Origin: Flavivirga rizhaonensis
GTDB taxonomy: Bacteria; Bacteroidota; Bacteroidia; Flavobacteriales; Flavobacteriaceae
DNA length: 64,000 nt
Assembly: GCF_004791695.1 (NCBI RefSeq)
Contig: NZ_SRSO01000006.1
Span: forward strand, 124,001-188,000
Direction of reading: 5' to 3'
Part shown: positions 9,901-18,133 of the stretch, in pieces
Position numbering within the stretch: the first letter of the stretch is position 1
How the letters are laid out: each line of letters begins with the position of its first letter
Translations under genes and position numbers: made by a program
The notes under the pieces: model-generated
Database searches by the model: none
What the model saw: the letters and a program-made list of their open reading frames with translations, nothing else
Told to the model about the DNA's origin: nothing

Positions 9901-11202
9901 TATATCAATTTCTGGCATATAGGCGATGTGGTTAAAGTACCATTTATAGGGACTTCCCTAGAAGCCTCTTGGGGGATTTTTATTGGAGTAAGTATCGGGA
10001 AATCCAAAAACCCCTATACCCTAAGTAATATAAGTTTAAAATTTGCAGTTACAGATTCCCGTAAGGTTATAACCTATAGTCTGCAACCAGCGGAGCAGAG
10101 CTTTATCAGTCTCATTTTTACGGAAAGTAAGGAGGTCAAAGTGGAAGATGTACAAATGGTCAATTTGGAATGGAATGCACTTATCAAAAAAGCATCATCA
10201 AAAAGGGAAAGACGACATATTTTAACTGAAAATATAGTAAGTGCTTCTAATCAAATAGGCACTGAGAACAAACTCATTAAATACAATACCAAGGACGGCA
10301 CTATCAAAAGCGGCATTCTTATGTCACGTAGTTATGGAAAAGACGGCGAGAATAGTGCTGTACTTCCCATTTCAGAAGCTTATACCATTATTGATAAACT
10401 TCAGGTGGATGACCAATTTGATGACCATAAGTTACAGTTTCGCATCAAGCGGATAAGCGAAAATTATTTTCAGGTATTCCTAGTTAAAAAAGAATTATAT
10501 GGAGCGATCATCGATGAGAGCTTACGTCGTTTTTTAAAGCATGATGAAGGTCAATCCCCAGATGAATTACCAAACTTTGTACAAAATGCAGGAGACATGA
10601 CTGGAGCCTTGCACACAGATAATTTACAGTTGTTTTTAAACAGATTGGATGCTTTTGGGGTGCAATTTTTGGGGACAGCTCGTGAACTGGAAGATTGGGA
10701 AGTCGAAAATCAAGATGACTGGAAAGCAAAGACCAAACAGCAAAAGGGAACTTTTAAATACCAATTAGGTAGGGTGTATGGACAAGGTAGCAATCCAACG
10801 ACTGGATTTGTTAGTTATGATGAGCCAAATGACACCTACGAATTTGGTGTTGTCATTTATAACAGGGCACTTACAGATAAAGAAAAGTATAATTATTCGT
10901 TAATCCCCATTTTTAAAAACGTTGAGGAGCCGTACCAAATTTGGAAAGAGATTATTGTACAAACCGAACTAAAAAATGATTTCAATAAGGTTGTAGAACG
11001 AAGCAGGAAATTGCCACTACATGAGGCGATAGAGACTTTGGGCTATTTTATCACAAACAATCCTCATGAGGATGGTAATTCCGAGTTTGTTTTTGGAACG
11101 TATACACCACAAGCATTGGGGCGTGTTTTCTATGAAGATGCCATAGCAGATATAACTGTAATTGATGAATTGATTGCTCAACTACAAATTGCCAAAATAT
11201 GA
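6961..11202 (+). CDS. Strawberry-notch-type superfamily 2 helicase/ATPase
   Basis: A protein of 1413 residues with all main SF2 motifs. Motif I is in an ADQTGIGKGRQ stretch (about residues 113-122), where the GIGKGR form is typical of Strawberry-notch proteins. The DESH form of motif II lies at about 285-289 and LSAT (motif III) soon after. The C-terminal helicase half has a GSTGSSAHAS loop and motif VI QKRGRINRTGQ near 680-690. The remaining 700 residues are a large C-terminal extension. Such proteins pair with DNA methyltransferases on phages and plasmids and are thought to remodel or protect DNA. It is coupled to genes on both sides by overlapping starts. Confidence 0.9.
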   Translation: MTDTVIEIEEDEFKQSAEEVAKLAEQETALVPYIPKSKAPYVMDTLIPRNMAFEVQKSLNRIVKEKGNIDNYVRNALKYESTKKLWKGLGAEQVDAVGLYLKQFENEQGLIIADQTGIGKGRQAAAVIRHAVMQGYLPVFFTKKPDLFTDMYRDLKAIGFSNINPFIVNTDTDAKIKDANGHVVFSPMSSKAQFELLVNEVAYSTESRESIEWHKKIGKKLPDPEKVPFIKIPETLDHLPIGYDMIFCTYSQIQSAHPYKRRWLEDITANGMEGSKRYKKVIFILDESHMAGGYNSIIGKWMREVLPQTKACCFLSATFAKYPEVMPFYAKKTAIAETGLKDDHFVRAMISGGLALQEIVASNLSESGQLIRRQRSNEGIKVDYIVLGQEPQRSKNRESVNRIIALMNEVVQFEQEFITPILKDVHHEAKSQGERVKQKPRGLGVKQSPYFSRVFNIVDQMLFALKVKEVAEHTIKLLKEDKKVVIAFKSTMGAFLKEMNLVSGDIVPNDETDFVRTLVRGLDSLFYYSHTAIDGSKTRERVLLHELPQNGIDIYEDIKKKMLMESTGLNISPIDELIHLIEQSRKPKHLGGHKDNYFKVAEVTGRNQRLRFEDDETVVQAFRSNAERSFRLFNNGDYDVLLINQSGSTGSSAHASKDFKDQRQRAMIVHQFELDINTEVQKRGRINRTGQMVLPEYYYITSDIPMEKRLMTMLKAKLKSLDANTTGSQKTNDDTLKSADFLNKYGDVVAWSWIDENPEMLETLGYPSYHKNWDGDRDRNESKEGTIRQLTGRAGLLKVEDQDALYNELLERYDAQIKLEKQQGTYDLETEFLPLDAEIKKRFLFQKGQGGVTPFGKDTVRDVTVINNLKRPFTKQEIDARLQDVLGGEKPVEVRNRLEDQISEAYPKLIEQRKAKRMETIEKLKKDRDGLPERGSGETEKENEKITSDWTKLEELINEKVSQTATYIAGLENINSTILRYINFWHIGDVVKVPFIGTSLEASWGIFIGVSIGKSKNPYTLSNISLKFAVTDSRKVITYSLQPAEQSFISLIFTESKEVKVEDVQMVNLEWNALIKKASSKRERRHILTENIVSASNQIGTENKLIKYNTKDGTIKSGILMSRSYGKDGENSAVLPISEAYTIIDKLQVDDQFDDHKLQFRIKRISENYFQVFLVKKELYGAIIDESLRRFLKHDEGQSPDELPNFVQNAGDMTGALHTDNLQLFLNRLDAFGVQFLGTARELEDWEVENQDDWKAKTKQQKGTFKYQLGRVYGQGSNPTTGFVSYDEPNDTYEFGVVIYNRALTDKEKYNYSLIPIFKNVEEPYQIWKEIIVQTELKNDFNKVVERSRKLPLHEAIETLGYFITNNPHEDGNSEFVFGTYTPQALGRVFYEDAIADITVIDELIAQLQIAKI

Positions 11203-12152
11203 TAAACAATATGAAACTTGATGTTCCTGAAGCACAACAAATCCCACAGTTTATGAAGATTATTGATGATCTCAGTGTTGGCAACAATCCATATCTTGTA
11301 GGGAGTGCAGGAACTGGGAAAACAACTTTGGGAGAAAAGATTGCCTATGCCTTATTTGGTCGTGCAGAAAATGATGGAAAAGAATTACCTTTTACTATTG
11401 TTAATTGCAACCAGTGGACATCTCCAATTGACATCAAAGGAGGGCAAACCATTTCAGGATATAAAGAAGGCGCATTGATAGAAGCATGGAGAGATGGGAA
11501 AATCTTAATCCTTGACGAGATGCCGAAATTGGATGCCAATACCGCAGGACTTCTTAACGATGCACTGGCTAAGAGCGCCAAAGAAGATGCCATTATTTTT
11601 AATGGTAAAAATGACCCCATTGTAAAGCATAAAAACTTTGGCTGTATTGCTACGGGTAACGTGATAGGAAAAGGAGCTAGTGGAAATTACGTAGGGAACA
11701 ATAAACAGGATGCCTCTCTTTTAGATAGATTTAGTGGTTCTATTTATCGCATCGGGTTTAATGAATCATTGGAGCGTCAATTAGTCTATCCAGTCGTTGT
11801 AAATATCTGCTTAGATATCCGTAAATCCATTCTGAAATACGAAGGGAAAGAAGCTGGTGACGACGATACTGAAGATATTATGACACTTCGTACCATGCTG
11901 AACTTGGAACGTGCCTATGAACTGGAGATGAAGCGAGAAACAGGAATGAAAGATGAGTTTGGAAAAACTTTACATAAAATCCCAAATGGAAAGACTCTGA
12001 AAGATGCTTTAGAAAGCTATTTTTTAGCAATGAACCGTGAGAAAGCAGAACACATCAAGAGTGAAGTCAATCTTGAAGGCTTAATGAACAAATACAAGGG
12101 CAGTGTGATGAAACCAGAATTTATAAAGGAATATAAAAGACGGATTGGATAA
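11199..12152 (+). CDS. MoxR-type AAA+ ATPase
   Basis: A protein of 317 residues starting in an ATGA overlap with the helicase stop. The Walker A motif GSAGTGKT is at residues 35-42, Walker B (ILILDEMPKLD) near residue 105, and a sensor-like region ATGNVIGKG and a DRF motif follow. This is the order seen in the MoxR/CbbQ/AAA_5 group, which act as hexameric chaperones that remodel or load partner proteins. MoxR ATPases usually work with a VWA-fold partner; the gene beginning 134 bases downstream is the candidate. Confidence 0.85.
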   Translation: MINNMKLDVPEAQQIPQFMKIIDDLSVGNNPYLVGSAGTGKTTLGEKIAYALFGRAENDGKELPFTIVNCNQWTSPIDIKGGQTISGYKEGALIEAWRDGKILILDEMPKLDANTAGLLNDALAKSAKEDAIIFNGKNDPIVKHKNFGCIATGNVIGKGASGNYVGNNKQDASLLDRFSGSIYRIGFNESLERQLVYPVVVNICLDIRKSILKYEGKEAGDDDTEDIMTLRTMLNLERAYELEMKRETGMKDEFGKTLHKIPNGKTLKDALESYFLAMNREKAEHIKSEVNLEGLMNKYKGSVMKPEFIKEYKRRIG

Positions 12153-12235
12153 TGAAGTCCAAAAAAATTACGAAAAAACCATATACTCATAATACCAACC
12201 TCTTAAAATGACTTGTCACCTCTCAAAGGTAACGT

Positions 12236-12255
12236 ACCGAACCACAATTTTGAAC
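12236..12255 (+). promoter_or_regulatory. Shared upstream motif, copy 2
   Basis: ACCGAACCACAATTTTGAAC lies 51 bases before the ATG at 12287 and matches copy 1 (3758) at 15 of 20 positions and copy 3 (48013) at 14 of 20. It sits in the only sizeable gap between 3865 and 15328, where a new transcript would be expected to begin. Confidence 0.45.
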
Positions 12256-12286
12256 CCTAACAATCAGAAGCTCATAAATTACTTTT

Positions 12287-13306
12287 ATGAAGTACATGGG
12301 ACTCCCTAAGAAACATAATAGCACTTCTCTCTCAAAAGGCAAGTACAACTATCTTTTATTTGATAGTGTGCTTGCCTTTAATAAGTTTGTAGATGAAGAA
12401 ACACTAAGGCTATCCGTCGAGAACAAATCCCGATGGGTAACAGTGAAAGAGGGTTCGCAGCACTATATAAATTCCAATTCAGATTGGTTCGGAACACCTA
12501 CCCCGAAAAGTATTGAAGCATTAGACAATCACCGCACGTTTTTGGGAATGCCATTACTTCGTAAGATACAACCCAAAATCAAAGACAAACTCACAAAATA
12601 TTTAGAACATTTACAAGATGCCGTATTGCCAAAGCCAAAAATAGCATATAATGATCGTGGCTTAGGTGTTTTTTCGTTTGAACGTGCTTCAATGGCCATG
12701 TTCAAAAATTTTCCCATTAATACAAATACACCTATTGATACTAACGTGAGCCAGATGAATATCGAACTTCAAAATCATCAAATTCAAACGTCGGTCAAGA
12801 GTGTGTATGCCTATTTCAAGGACAAGCAAATGTCCTACCCGTCCTTGCAGCTCTATATTATGGCGGGAGCAAATGCCCGTATAAAAGGCGACGAGCTTTT
12901 GTATGTGGGACTTGCATGTTCTGAATTAGTAGCGTTTATGGAACTACGAGGTATTTCGGTAGAAGTGAATGTTCTTTTAGGAACATCATTCTTAAATCAA
13001 GCAACAATGGCTTGCATACGTGTAAAACGGTTCCAGGACAAACTGGACAAGAACCAGTTGTTGCTTATCAGTTCAGACCCTCGCTATTTTAGGTATCGCG
13101 GCTTTAAAGCACTCATAGCATTGAGCAATTATTTTGGTCTGACCATTCCGAGTGGATTGGGGCGTATCACCGCAGATATGGGCAATGGATTTGTTGCTAC
13201 TCTAAACCCGAAAGGTTTTGTGTTTGAGCAAAGTTACGCAATGGATTCAGCCGTAAAGGAAGTTGCACAGATTATCGTGAATTATAAAAAACAGTTGGCT
13301 GCCTGA
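12287..13306 (+). CDS. Probable partner of the MoxR ATPase (VWA/DUF7192-like)
   Basis: A cytosolic protein of 339 residues. The C-terminal half has the alternating strand/helix pattern of a VWA-like fold (a GLACSELVAFMELRG helix followed by a strand VEVNVLLG), but no clear MIDAS motif DxSxS is present. The N-terminus resembles the phage-associated DUF7192 type. Together with the preceding AAA ATPase it would form a MoxR/VWA-like chaperone pair. Its stop shares a base with the next start. The family assignment is from memory of the pattern and is moderate. Confidence 0.5.
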   Translation: MKYMGLPKKHNSTSLSKGKYNYLLFDSVLAFNKFVDEETLRLSVENKSRWVTVKEGSQHYINSNSDWFGTPTPKSIEALDNHRTFLGMPLLRKIQPKIKDKLTKYLEHLQDAVLPKPKIAYNDRGLGVFSFERASMAMFKNFPINTNTPIDTNVSQMNIELQNHQIQTSVKSVYAYFKDKQMSYPSLQLYIMAGANARIKGDELLYVGLACSELVAFMELRGISVEVNVLLGTSFLNQATMACIRVKRFQDKLDKNQLLLISSDPRYFRYRGFKALIALSNYFGLTIPSGLGRITADMGNGFVATLNPKGFVFEQSYAMDSAVKEVAQIIVNYKKQLAA

Positions 13307-13632
13307 TGAAGAAAAAAGTACTAAAATCAAACGTAATCCAAAACATCATGGATAGGGCTATTGAAATAAACAGAGGATGTCAGGAAAATTGCAGGGATTT
13401 TCAAATTATGGTATCTCCAATGCGAGAAAACACACTAATCTTACGTTGGACAACCATTGACATTTCCAACATCGACAAGCCTTTGCAATATTATCGCTAC
13501 GAATGCTTTAAAATAGACGGCACGCCTCAGTTATGTTCAATACACTATTCAAATCAAGAGGAAGCAAACGCCTTTTTTTGGAGTTTAGAATCACTTTACA
13601 ATCAGCAATTTGCAATCGACCATAAACTATAA
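13306..13632 (+). CDS. Hypothetical protein, 108 aa
   Basis: Starts on the last base of the previous stop (TGATG), so it is coupled to the MoxR-partner gene. Basic N-terminus, three Cys in the first half (CQENC and one later), no membrane segment. The middle resembles a short beta sheet. Not recognised. Confidence 0.65.
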   Translation: MKKKVLKSNVIQNIMDRAIEINRGCQENCRDFQIMVSPMRENTLILRWTTIDISNIDKPLQYYRYECFKIDGTPQLCSIHYSNQEEANAFFWSLESLYNQQFAIDHKL

Positions 13633-13641
13633 ATTAAGATT

Positions 13642-13989
13642 ATGTATAAAACAAAAGACATCGAACCAAAGGAACTTAACACATTTGCCATAAAAAATCA
13701 AGATGAAATCCTGCAACACACAGGAAGCAAATTAGATTTAGTCAAAGCATGGGAAGTCATTAAAAACACCTCGAACAACTATACAAAATCTGATGAAAAA
13801 GTACAGGAAGCAGATACGCTTCTGTATCAAATCTTAAATCGAAAACAAGAATCAGCAGCACCTAAACAAACTAACTCAAAGAAACAGAAAGTATCTTCTT
13901 CTGAAGAAACTTTAGAGATTCAAGAAAAGGAACGATCAAGAGCCTTGGCACTTTTGGAACTGGAACTTGAATTATTAATTGCAGCTTAA
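13642..13989 (+). CDS. Hypothetical helical protein, 115 aa
   Basis: A charged, fully helical protein: a Lys/Ser-rich linker around residues 75-90 and a C-terminal amphipathic helix with leucine repeats. No signal or membrane segment. It lies nine bases after the previous gene and nine before the next, in one transcript. Not recognised. Confidence 0.65.
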   Translation: MYKTKDIEPKELNTFAIKNQDEILQHTGSKLDLVKAWEVIKNTSNNYTKSDEKVQEADTLLYQILNRKQESAAPKQTNSKKQKVSSSEETLEIQEKERSRALALLELELELLIAA

Positions 13990-13998
13990 TACTAGATC

Positions 13999-14580
13999 AT
14001 GACAATAGAAAAACTACAAAAACTTAAACTGGATGCAGTAAAACCAGAAACACTTCAAAAAGCGGTCAAAGATTTATTAGAAGACTATAATGAAGCTACG
14101 GATAAAGAGACTTTTAACAAAATAGCAAAAGACAACATTGAAAAGGTGTTTTCATTGGTAGAAAAACTGGCTCCAGATGCTATTGTTAAAGAGAAAAAAA
14201 ATCCTGAACCAAAACCAAAGGGAAAAGAGGAAAAAAAGCTATCCAAGGACACAAAAAAAGAACTTGATGCGCTAAGTGAGGGGATTAAACAATGCCGAAT
14301 CAAAATACGTAAGTACAATGAGGAAAAGCGAAAAGGTAAACCCCAAAAACCAAAGCCCAAACGTCACGAAAAAATCAAAAAACACTTTATTTCTATTGGC
14401 AATTTAATTCCACCAAACCTTAAAGAAAATTTGGAGGTTCAAAAAGAAGCTGAGAAGATATTACTTCGTGGTTATCGTGAAATTATAAACGCCTTTAGAA
14501 TTAATACCATTCATGTTAAAGAAGGTGTAGAAGCTATTAAGGACAAGTACGATGAAATTGAAGAAAAAATCAAAAAATAA
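13999..14580 (+). CDS. Lysine-rich coiled-coil protein, 193 aa
   Basis: Very rich in Lys and Glu with a helix-linker-helix layout. The central part carries runs of basic residues (KPKPKGKEEKK and KPQKPKPKRHEK), which suggests nucleic acid contact. No known domain. It directly precedes a two-helix membrane protein by two bases. Confidence 0.65.
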   Translation: MTIEKLQKLKLDAVKPETLQKAVKDLLEDYNEATDKETFNKIAKDNIEKVFSLVEKLAPDAIVKEKKNPEPKPKGKEEKKLSKDTKKELDALSEGIKQCRIKIRKYNEEKRKGKPQKPKPKRHEKIKKHFISIGNLIPPNLKENLEVQKEAEKILLRGYREIINAFRINTIHVKEGVEAIKDKYDEIEEKIKK

Positions 14581-14582
14581 CT

Positions 14583-14828
14583 ATGAATAAAAAAGTCCTA
14601 ATTATCACAAGTGCTGGGCTAATTATAGGTTTTGCTGAAGCCTTCCTTTATTACAACTTAGGCAAGAATGATAAAAATGAGAAGTTTAAGTTTCAAGTGC
14701 CTAAAGGAGCCGAACTCATGAAAACTATGGGCATCATCATTGTAACATCACTTGCCACAGCAGCATTATCAAATATTGTGGAAAACTCGCTTGCAAAGCA
14801 CTCAAAAAAAAGTCCAATAACGGCATAA
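14583..14828 (+). CDS. Small membrane protein with two helices, 81 aa
   Basis: Two predicted membrane segments (residues about 4-27 and 47-67) joined by a charged loop, with a Lys-rich C-terminus. Its size and two-helix hairpin would also fit a holin, but the gene is in the replication/packaging side of the element, far from the lysis genes. Function unknown. Confidence 0.65.
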   Translation: MNKKVLIITSAGLIIGFAEAFLYYNLGKNDKNEKFKFQVPKGAELMKTMGIIIVTSLATAALSNIVENSLAKHSKKSPITA

Positions 14829-14832
14829 CACT

Positions 14833-15327
14833 ATGAAAAAAATTGAACACCATATATTTCTCTACAAGAATAATCTCATAATAAAATCACTTTTACAACC
14901 TATCCAAGAAAAGATTGCCATTTTTGACCGCATGTATAAATTGCTTGAAACTGTTTCAGATTGTGAAAAGGATGAGTTACTAGAGCAACTAGAGGCACTG
15001 GATTTGGAGATTATGGAAGATCTTGATGAGGAGTATGCCGATACGCTCAGTAACAATGAGCTAGTTGATGAAGCCAATGAAGAATCTCCCACAACGGAAA
15101 AGGTCGAAGAAGTAAACATTAAGATAAAATCTAAAAAGTCCAAAAAATTAAGCGATGAATCAATATTGGACGAACTCGTACAAAAGGGGCTTACCGATAC
15201 TATAGGACGTACCACTTTGCGTGATTTGGGATTACAAGCACCATTAGGTTGGGATACCGTCATAGGCAAGTATCGTGTTATAAGAATTTCTACATTCAAG
15301 TATCGATATAGAATTGAGTTAAAGTAA
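14833..15327 (+). CDS. Hypothetical acidic protein, 164 aa
   Basis: Helical N-terminal half, a very acidic middle (Glu/Asp-rich, about residues 50-95), a short Lys-rich linker, and a basic, beta-like C-terminal domain ending in a RYRIELK tail. The last 50 residues read like a small DNA-binding or RNA-binding module (GRTTLRDLGL). Last gene before a 150-base gap. Not recognised. Confidence 0.65.
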   Translation: MKKIEHHIFLYKNNLIIKSLLQPIQEKIAIFDRMYKLLETVSDCEKDELLEQLEALDLEIMEDLDEEYADTLSNNELVDEANEESPTTEKVEEVNIKIKSKKSKKLSDESILDELVQKGLTDTIGRTTLRDLGLQAPLGWDTVIGKYRVIRISTFKYRYRIELK

Positions 15328-15334
15328 ATACCAA

Positions 15335-15365
15335 ATTAATTATAATGCGCCATTTTATAATTAAT
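15335..15365. repeat. Perfect 11-bp inverted repeat in intergenic gap
   Basis: ATTAATTATAA at 15335-15345 and its exact complement at 15355-15365, with a nine-base spacer. It lies seven bases after the stop at 15327 and about 140 bases before the DnaA-like gene. It has no T run, so an operator or replication-related site is more likely than a terminator. Confidence 0.5.
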
Positions 15366-15505
15366 GGAATTGGTATAACACTAATTTCATTTAATGGCAC
15401 ATATTGGAAATATAAACATTCTGAAAACATAGCATGAAACAATTGTAAAATTACTGTAAGCCTATATTCATTAGCTTGGCACAGAACAAATTATGCACAT
15501 GCCAA

Positions 15506-15958
15506 ATGAAGCGAACAGTATACGATTATCACGACTTACAGCAGAGTATCGATACCTTGATAGGCAAGTTTGGTCTGAACAAAACCATAGAAGTAATTGA
15601 CAATCTTTCTGGTAATACCGAACTACAGTCAAAGGATTCAGAAAAGGTAAAACTACTTCTGGTATTTATCATTTCTCAAGCTATAGAAGTTTTCAATCTA
15701 CAGGAAGAACACTTTTATTCAAGTACCATTCAGGAATACAGAGAGGCACGTATGGCTTGCTATTATTTACTCAAGAAATACACCAAAACTAGCTATGCCA
15801 AAATTGGCGAGAATTTCAAACAATCCAAAAGAGCCATTCTTTATAACTACCATAAATGTGATGAAATTTTATCGATTCCCCAGTACTACAAAACTTTTGT
15901 AGAAAAGTTCAAAACCTTGGAAAACAATACGATCAATTTTATTGCAAAATTAAACTAG
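15506..15958 (+). CDS. DnaA domain IV-like DNA-binding protein
   Basis: A protein of 150 residues from the ATG at 15506 (a TTG at 15476 is in frame but less likely). The last 60 residues look like the C-terminal DNA-binding domain of DnaA: a helix, then SYAKIGENFKQSKRAILYNY in the place of the DnaA signature helix-turn-helix, then a final helix. There is no ATPase domain. Such orphan domain IV proteins occur on phages and conjugative elements of Bacteroidota and may bind origin boxes. Five bases separate it from the next gene. Confidence 0.6.
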   Translation: MKRTVYDYHDLQQSIDTLIGKFGLNKTIEVIDNLSGNTELQSKDSEKVKLLLVFIISQAIEVFNLQEEHFYSSTIQEYREARMACYYLLKKYTKTSYAKIGENFKQSKRAILYNYHKCDEILSIPQYYKTFVEKFKTLENNTINFIAKLN

Positions 15959-15962
15959 CACC

Positions 15963-16907
15963 ATGCAGAACCAAACAACTGAAGAAATAAAAGAAGCATT
16001 GACCACAAGTTCTGATGACATCCCATTTGAACAAATACAAAAGGAGAACGATAGCCCGCTTAACCGACCCGTAATCGAAAAAGATATAGGTGGTGAAAGT
16101 GTTAATGAGGAGCCTAAGAACTGGAATGTATGGAAACCTGAAAAAGAGCCTAAGACCATTGACGATTTAAATGCTAACAATACCACTGATTTTCGCAGCG
16201 AAGTGGAAGCATCTGTTGAACAGGAAAAAGCTAATGAGCCTTTGGATGCTCCAGAGCAGGACATTAATGGAGAAGGCTATGAAAATGAGGAGCCAATAAC
16301 TGACCAAGATTTTGAAGTACCATTGGCACAAGCTAATCAAGCTGCCAATGCCATTTTGGGGATGACCAATAATATGTTGGCTGTTGGAGGTGGTTTCTTT
16401 GTAAAAATCACCAAGCATAAAGAATTTTACGAGTTCGAGGAGATCGTAAAGGTTATAGACGACCAAAATGAGAAGAATGTCAAACGCATAAAACTCGATG
16501 CAGAGGATATGGCGTTATTACGCCCATTGCTTGCCCAAGTGCTGCGTAAAAAAGCAAAGAAGCTAACCCCAGAACAACAACTGCTAGGTGCAATTGCTTC
16601 CATACTTATCAAAAAAGGGCAAGTGGTCATGGAGGTTCGGGCAGAAAACAATCTTTTGGAACAGCGCATATTGGATATCATCAGAGCAGAAAAGGGATAT
16701 TCTGAACCTTTAGAGGAAAAAGTAGAGGAAGCAATAGATGAAGAAGTAGAGGAAGTTGTCGAGGCGAAACCTGAACCTATTAAAACACCTAAACCCAAAC
16801 CCATCATAGAAGATGTTGAAGTTGAAGAAGTGGATGATGAATTTTCCAATGTTTCGATACTTGAGGTTGCTGAAGACAAAAAAACGGACACGAATGAAGA
16901 AAAGTAA
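15963..16907 (+). CDS. Acidic hypothetical protein upstream of the packaging-type ATPase
   Basis: A protein of 314 residues with disordered acidic ends (N-terminal 120 residues and a C-terminal Glu/Val/Pro-rich tail with repeated KPKP and EVEEV stretches) around a helical core. The core has one hydrophobic segment (about residues 125-145, containing MLAVGGGFF) and a basic helical region. Its last bases overlap the ATPase start, so the two proteins are probably made in fixed ratio. It could be a scaffold or adaptor of the ATPase; this is inferred from position only. Confidence 0.65.
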   Translation: MQNQTTEEIKEALTTSSDDIPFEQIQKENDSPLNRPVIEKDIGGESVNEEPKNWNVWKPEKEPKTIDDLNANNTTDFRSEVEASVEQEKANEPLDAPEQDINGEGYENEEPITDQDFEVPLAQANQAANAILGMTNNMLAVGGGFFVKITKHKEFYEFEEIVKVIDDQNEKNVKRIKLDAEDMALLRPLLAQVLRKKAKKLTPEQQLLGAIASILIKKGQVVMEVRAENNLLEQRILDIIRAEKGYSEPLEEKVEEAIDEEVEEVVEAKPEPIKTPKPKPIIEDVEVEEVDDEFSNVSILEVAEDKKTDTNEEK

Positions 16908-17817
16908 ATCTAATCCTGGCGCGATTCATATAAAGGAAGATCAGGAACGCCAACCCATGATTATGCTTGTTTGTGGTGAGACAGGTGTTGGAAAAACATA
17001 TCGAAACAAGCTGGAGATCAAACACTATATGATGAATCACCTTGCAGTTGGAAAAAAAGGGCGTAAAGTTTTGGCTTTTGATACAAACGACGACGATTAC
17101 CCGAAGTTTAGAACGGTAAGCCCAGATCATCTAAAAGCCTTTACAAAAGTCTCATCCCGTAGAATACGTCCGTTCAATCCCGATGGTTCACCAATGGATA
17201 ACGACCAAAAAAAAGAAGTCATAACTAAAATAATGAAGCATTTTAAAAATGGTCTGGTTGTCCTTGACGACATCGACCATTATATGACAGGTGCAAAAGG
17301 ACAGTCGATGATAGGTGCCTTGTGTACCGTGCGTCACAAGGGTATCGATATTCTGCTAACGCATCAATCGGTAGCAAAAATAACAACCTCAGAGTGGCAA
17401 AACTGCACCTGGTTACGCTTACATCATCAGGTGGATGATGTTACGCGCTATCGTGATCGTATTCCCAAGTACGAAATGGTTCGTATTGCCCAACTCATAG
17501 TGGACGAGCAATACGAATTGTGTTCAAATGCTTTTGCAAATGGAAAAATTACGGAACAACAATACAAAATCCAAAAGAGTTTTTTCGTGTACATTAATAT
17601 GCGCGAGCAAAGCATACTCGGATGTAGTCGTTCAGCTTTTATTCGGGCTGCGAAGCGCTATATCGACCAAGAAGAAAGTCGCAAAATTAAAATGCTAATG
17701 AATGAGCAGGATTTTGAAGGAAACTGTATTTATCAAACCAAAAATGAAGCCATAATAAAAATGATTTCTGATAAACTAAGGTTTCACAAAAATGGGAACA
17801 TTAGCCCTTTTATTTGA
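16894..17817 (+). CDS. P-loop ATPase of packaging/assembly type (HerA/FtsK or Zot-like)
   Basis: A protein of 307 residues from the ATG at 16894, which overlaps the upstream stop. Walker A GETGVGKT lies at about residues 28-35 and Walker B LVVLDDID at about 120-127. The ATPase core is short, with HKGIDILLTHQS after Walker B in the place of the sensor strand and glutamine of HerA/FtsK ATPases. There is no membrane helix. This layout matches both genome-packaging ATPases of tailless membrane-containing viruses and Zot/pI proteins of filamentous phages. With the capsid-like genes at 48 kb, a DNA-packaging role is the better guess; it remains inference. Confidence 0.65.
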   Translation: MKKSKSNPGAIHIKEDQERQPMIMLVCGETGVGKTYRNKLEIKHYMMNHLAVGKKGRKVLAFDTNDDDYPKFRTVSPDHLKAFTKVSSRRIRPFNPDGSPMDNDQKKEVITKIMKHFKNGLVVLDDIDHYMTGAKGQSMIGALCTVRHKGIDILLTHQSVAKITTSEWQNCTWLRLHHQVDDVTRYRDRIPKYEMVRIAQLIVDEQYELCSNAFANGKITEQQYKIQKSFFVYINMREQSILGCSRSAFIRAAKRYIDQEESRKIKMLMNEQDFEGNCIYQTKNEAIIKMISDKLRFHKNGNISPFI

Positions 17818-17854
17818 TTTTATATGTTAAATTACTCTCACTTTCAAGGTTGTA

Positions 17855-18133
17855 TTAAATAATGCCGTAAAGCTTTTCCCAAACCACATTATCTAATGCT
17901 CCATCTATAAAATCATCTATGTATATCCATCTATAATTGAATGAATAAAGTACTTTAAATCGTCTATGAAATGCATCGGGATTTTCACTTTCAATTTTAA
18001 TGATAAGACTTTCACTTTGCATGCTATGACCAACGGTTTGTCCTCCTGCTTTTCTTATAATTCTTAATATACATAGAAAGGATTCAAAAGCCCTGTCATC
18101 TTGAAAAATAATAACGCATAACATAGTGTCCAT
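17855..18133 (-). CDS. Hypothetical protein, 92 aa
   Basis: Convergent with the ATPase gene, 37 bases apart. A cytosolic protein with mixed helix and strand, no recognised domain. Its strand and composition fit the following host-like segment rather than the left module, so the change from mobile to host-like DNA may lie near 17.82 kb. Moderate confidence that it is a gene. Confidence 0.5.
   Translation of the reverse strand: MDTMLCVIIFQDDRAFESFLCILRIIRKAGGQTVGHSMQSESLIIKIESENPDAFHRRFKVLYSFNYRWIYIDDFIDGALDNVVWEKLYGII

Noticed and set aside
16813..16893. Longer N-terminus for the ATPase
   Set aside because: It would overlap the upstream gene by 95 bases; the ATG at 16894 directly at the stop is more natural.
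16804..17130. Reverse-strand open frames opposite the acidic and ATPase genes
   Set aside because: They are shadows of clear + strand genes and have no natural composition.
1..17817. Conjugative transposon or plasmid transfer region
   Set aside because: No relaxase, coupling protein, VirB4-type ATPase or Tra protein is present; the P-loop ATPase is short and lacks membrane helices.
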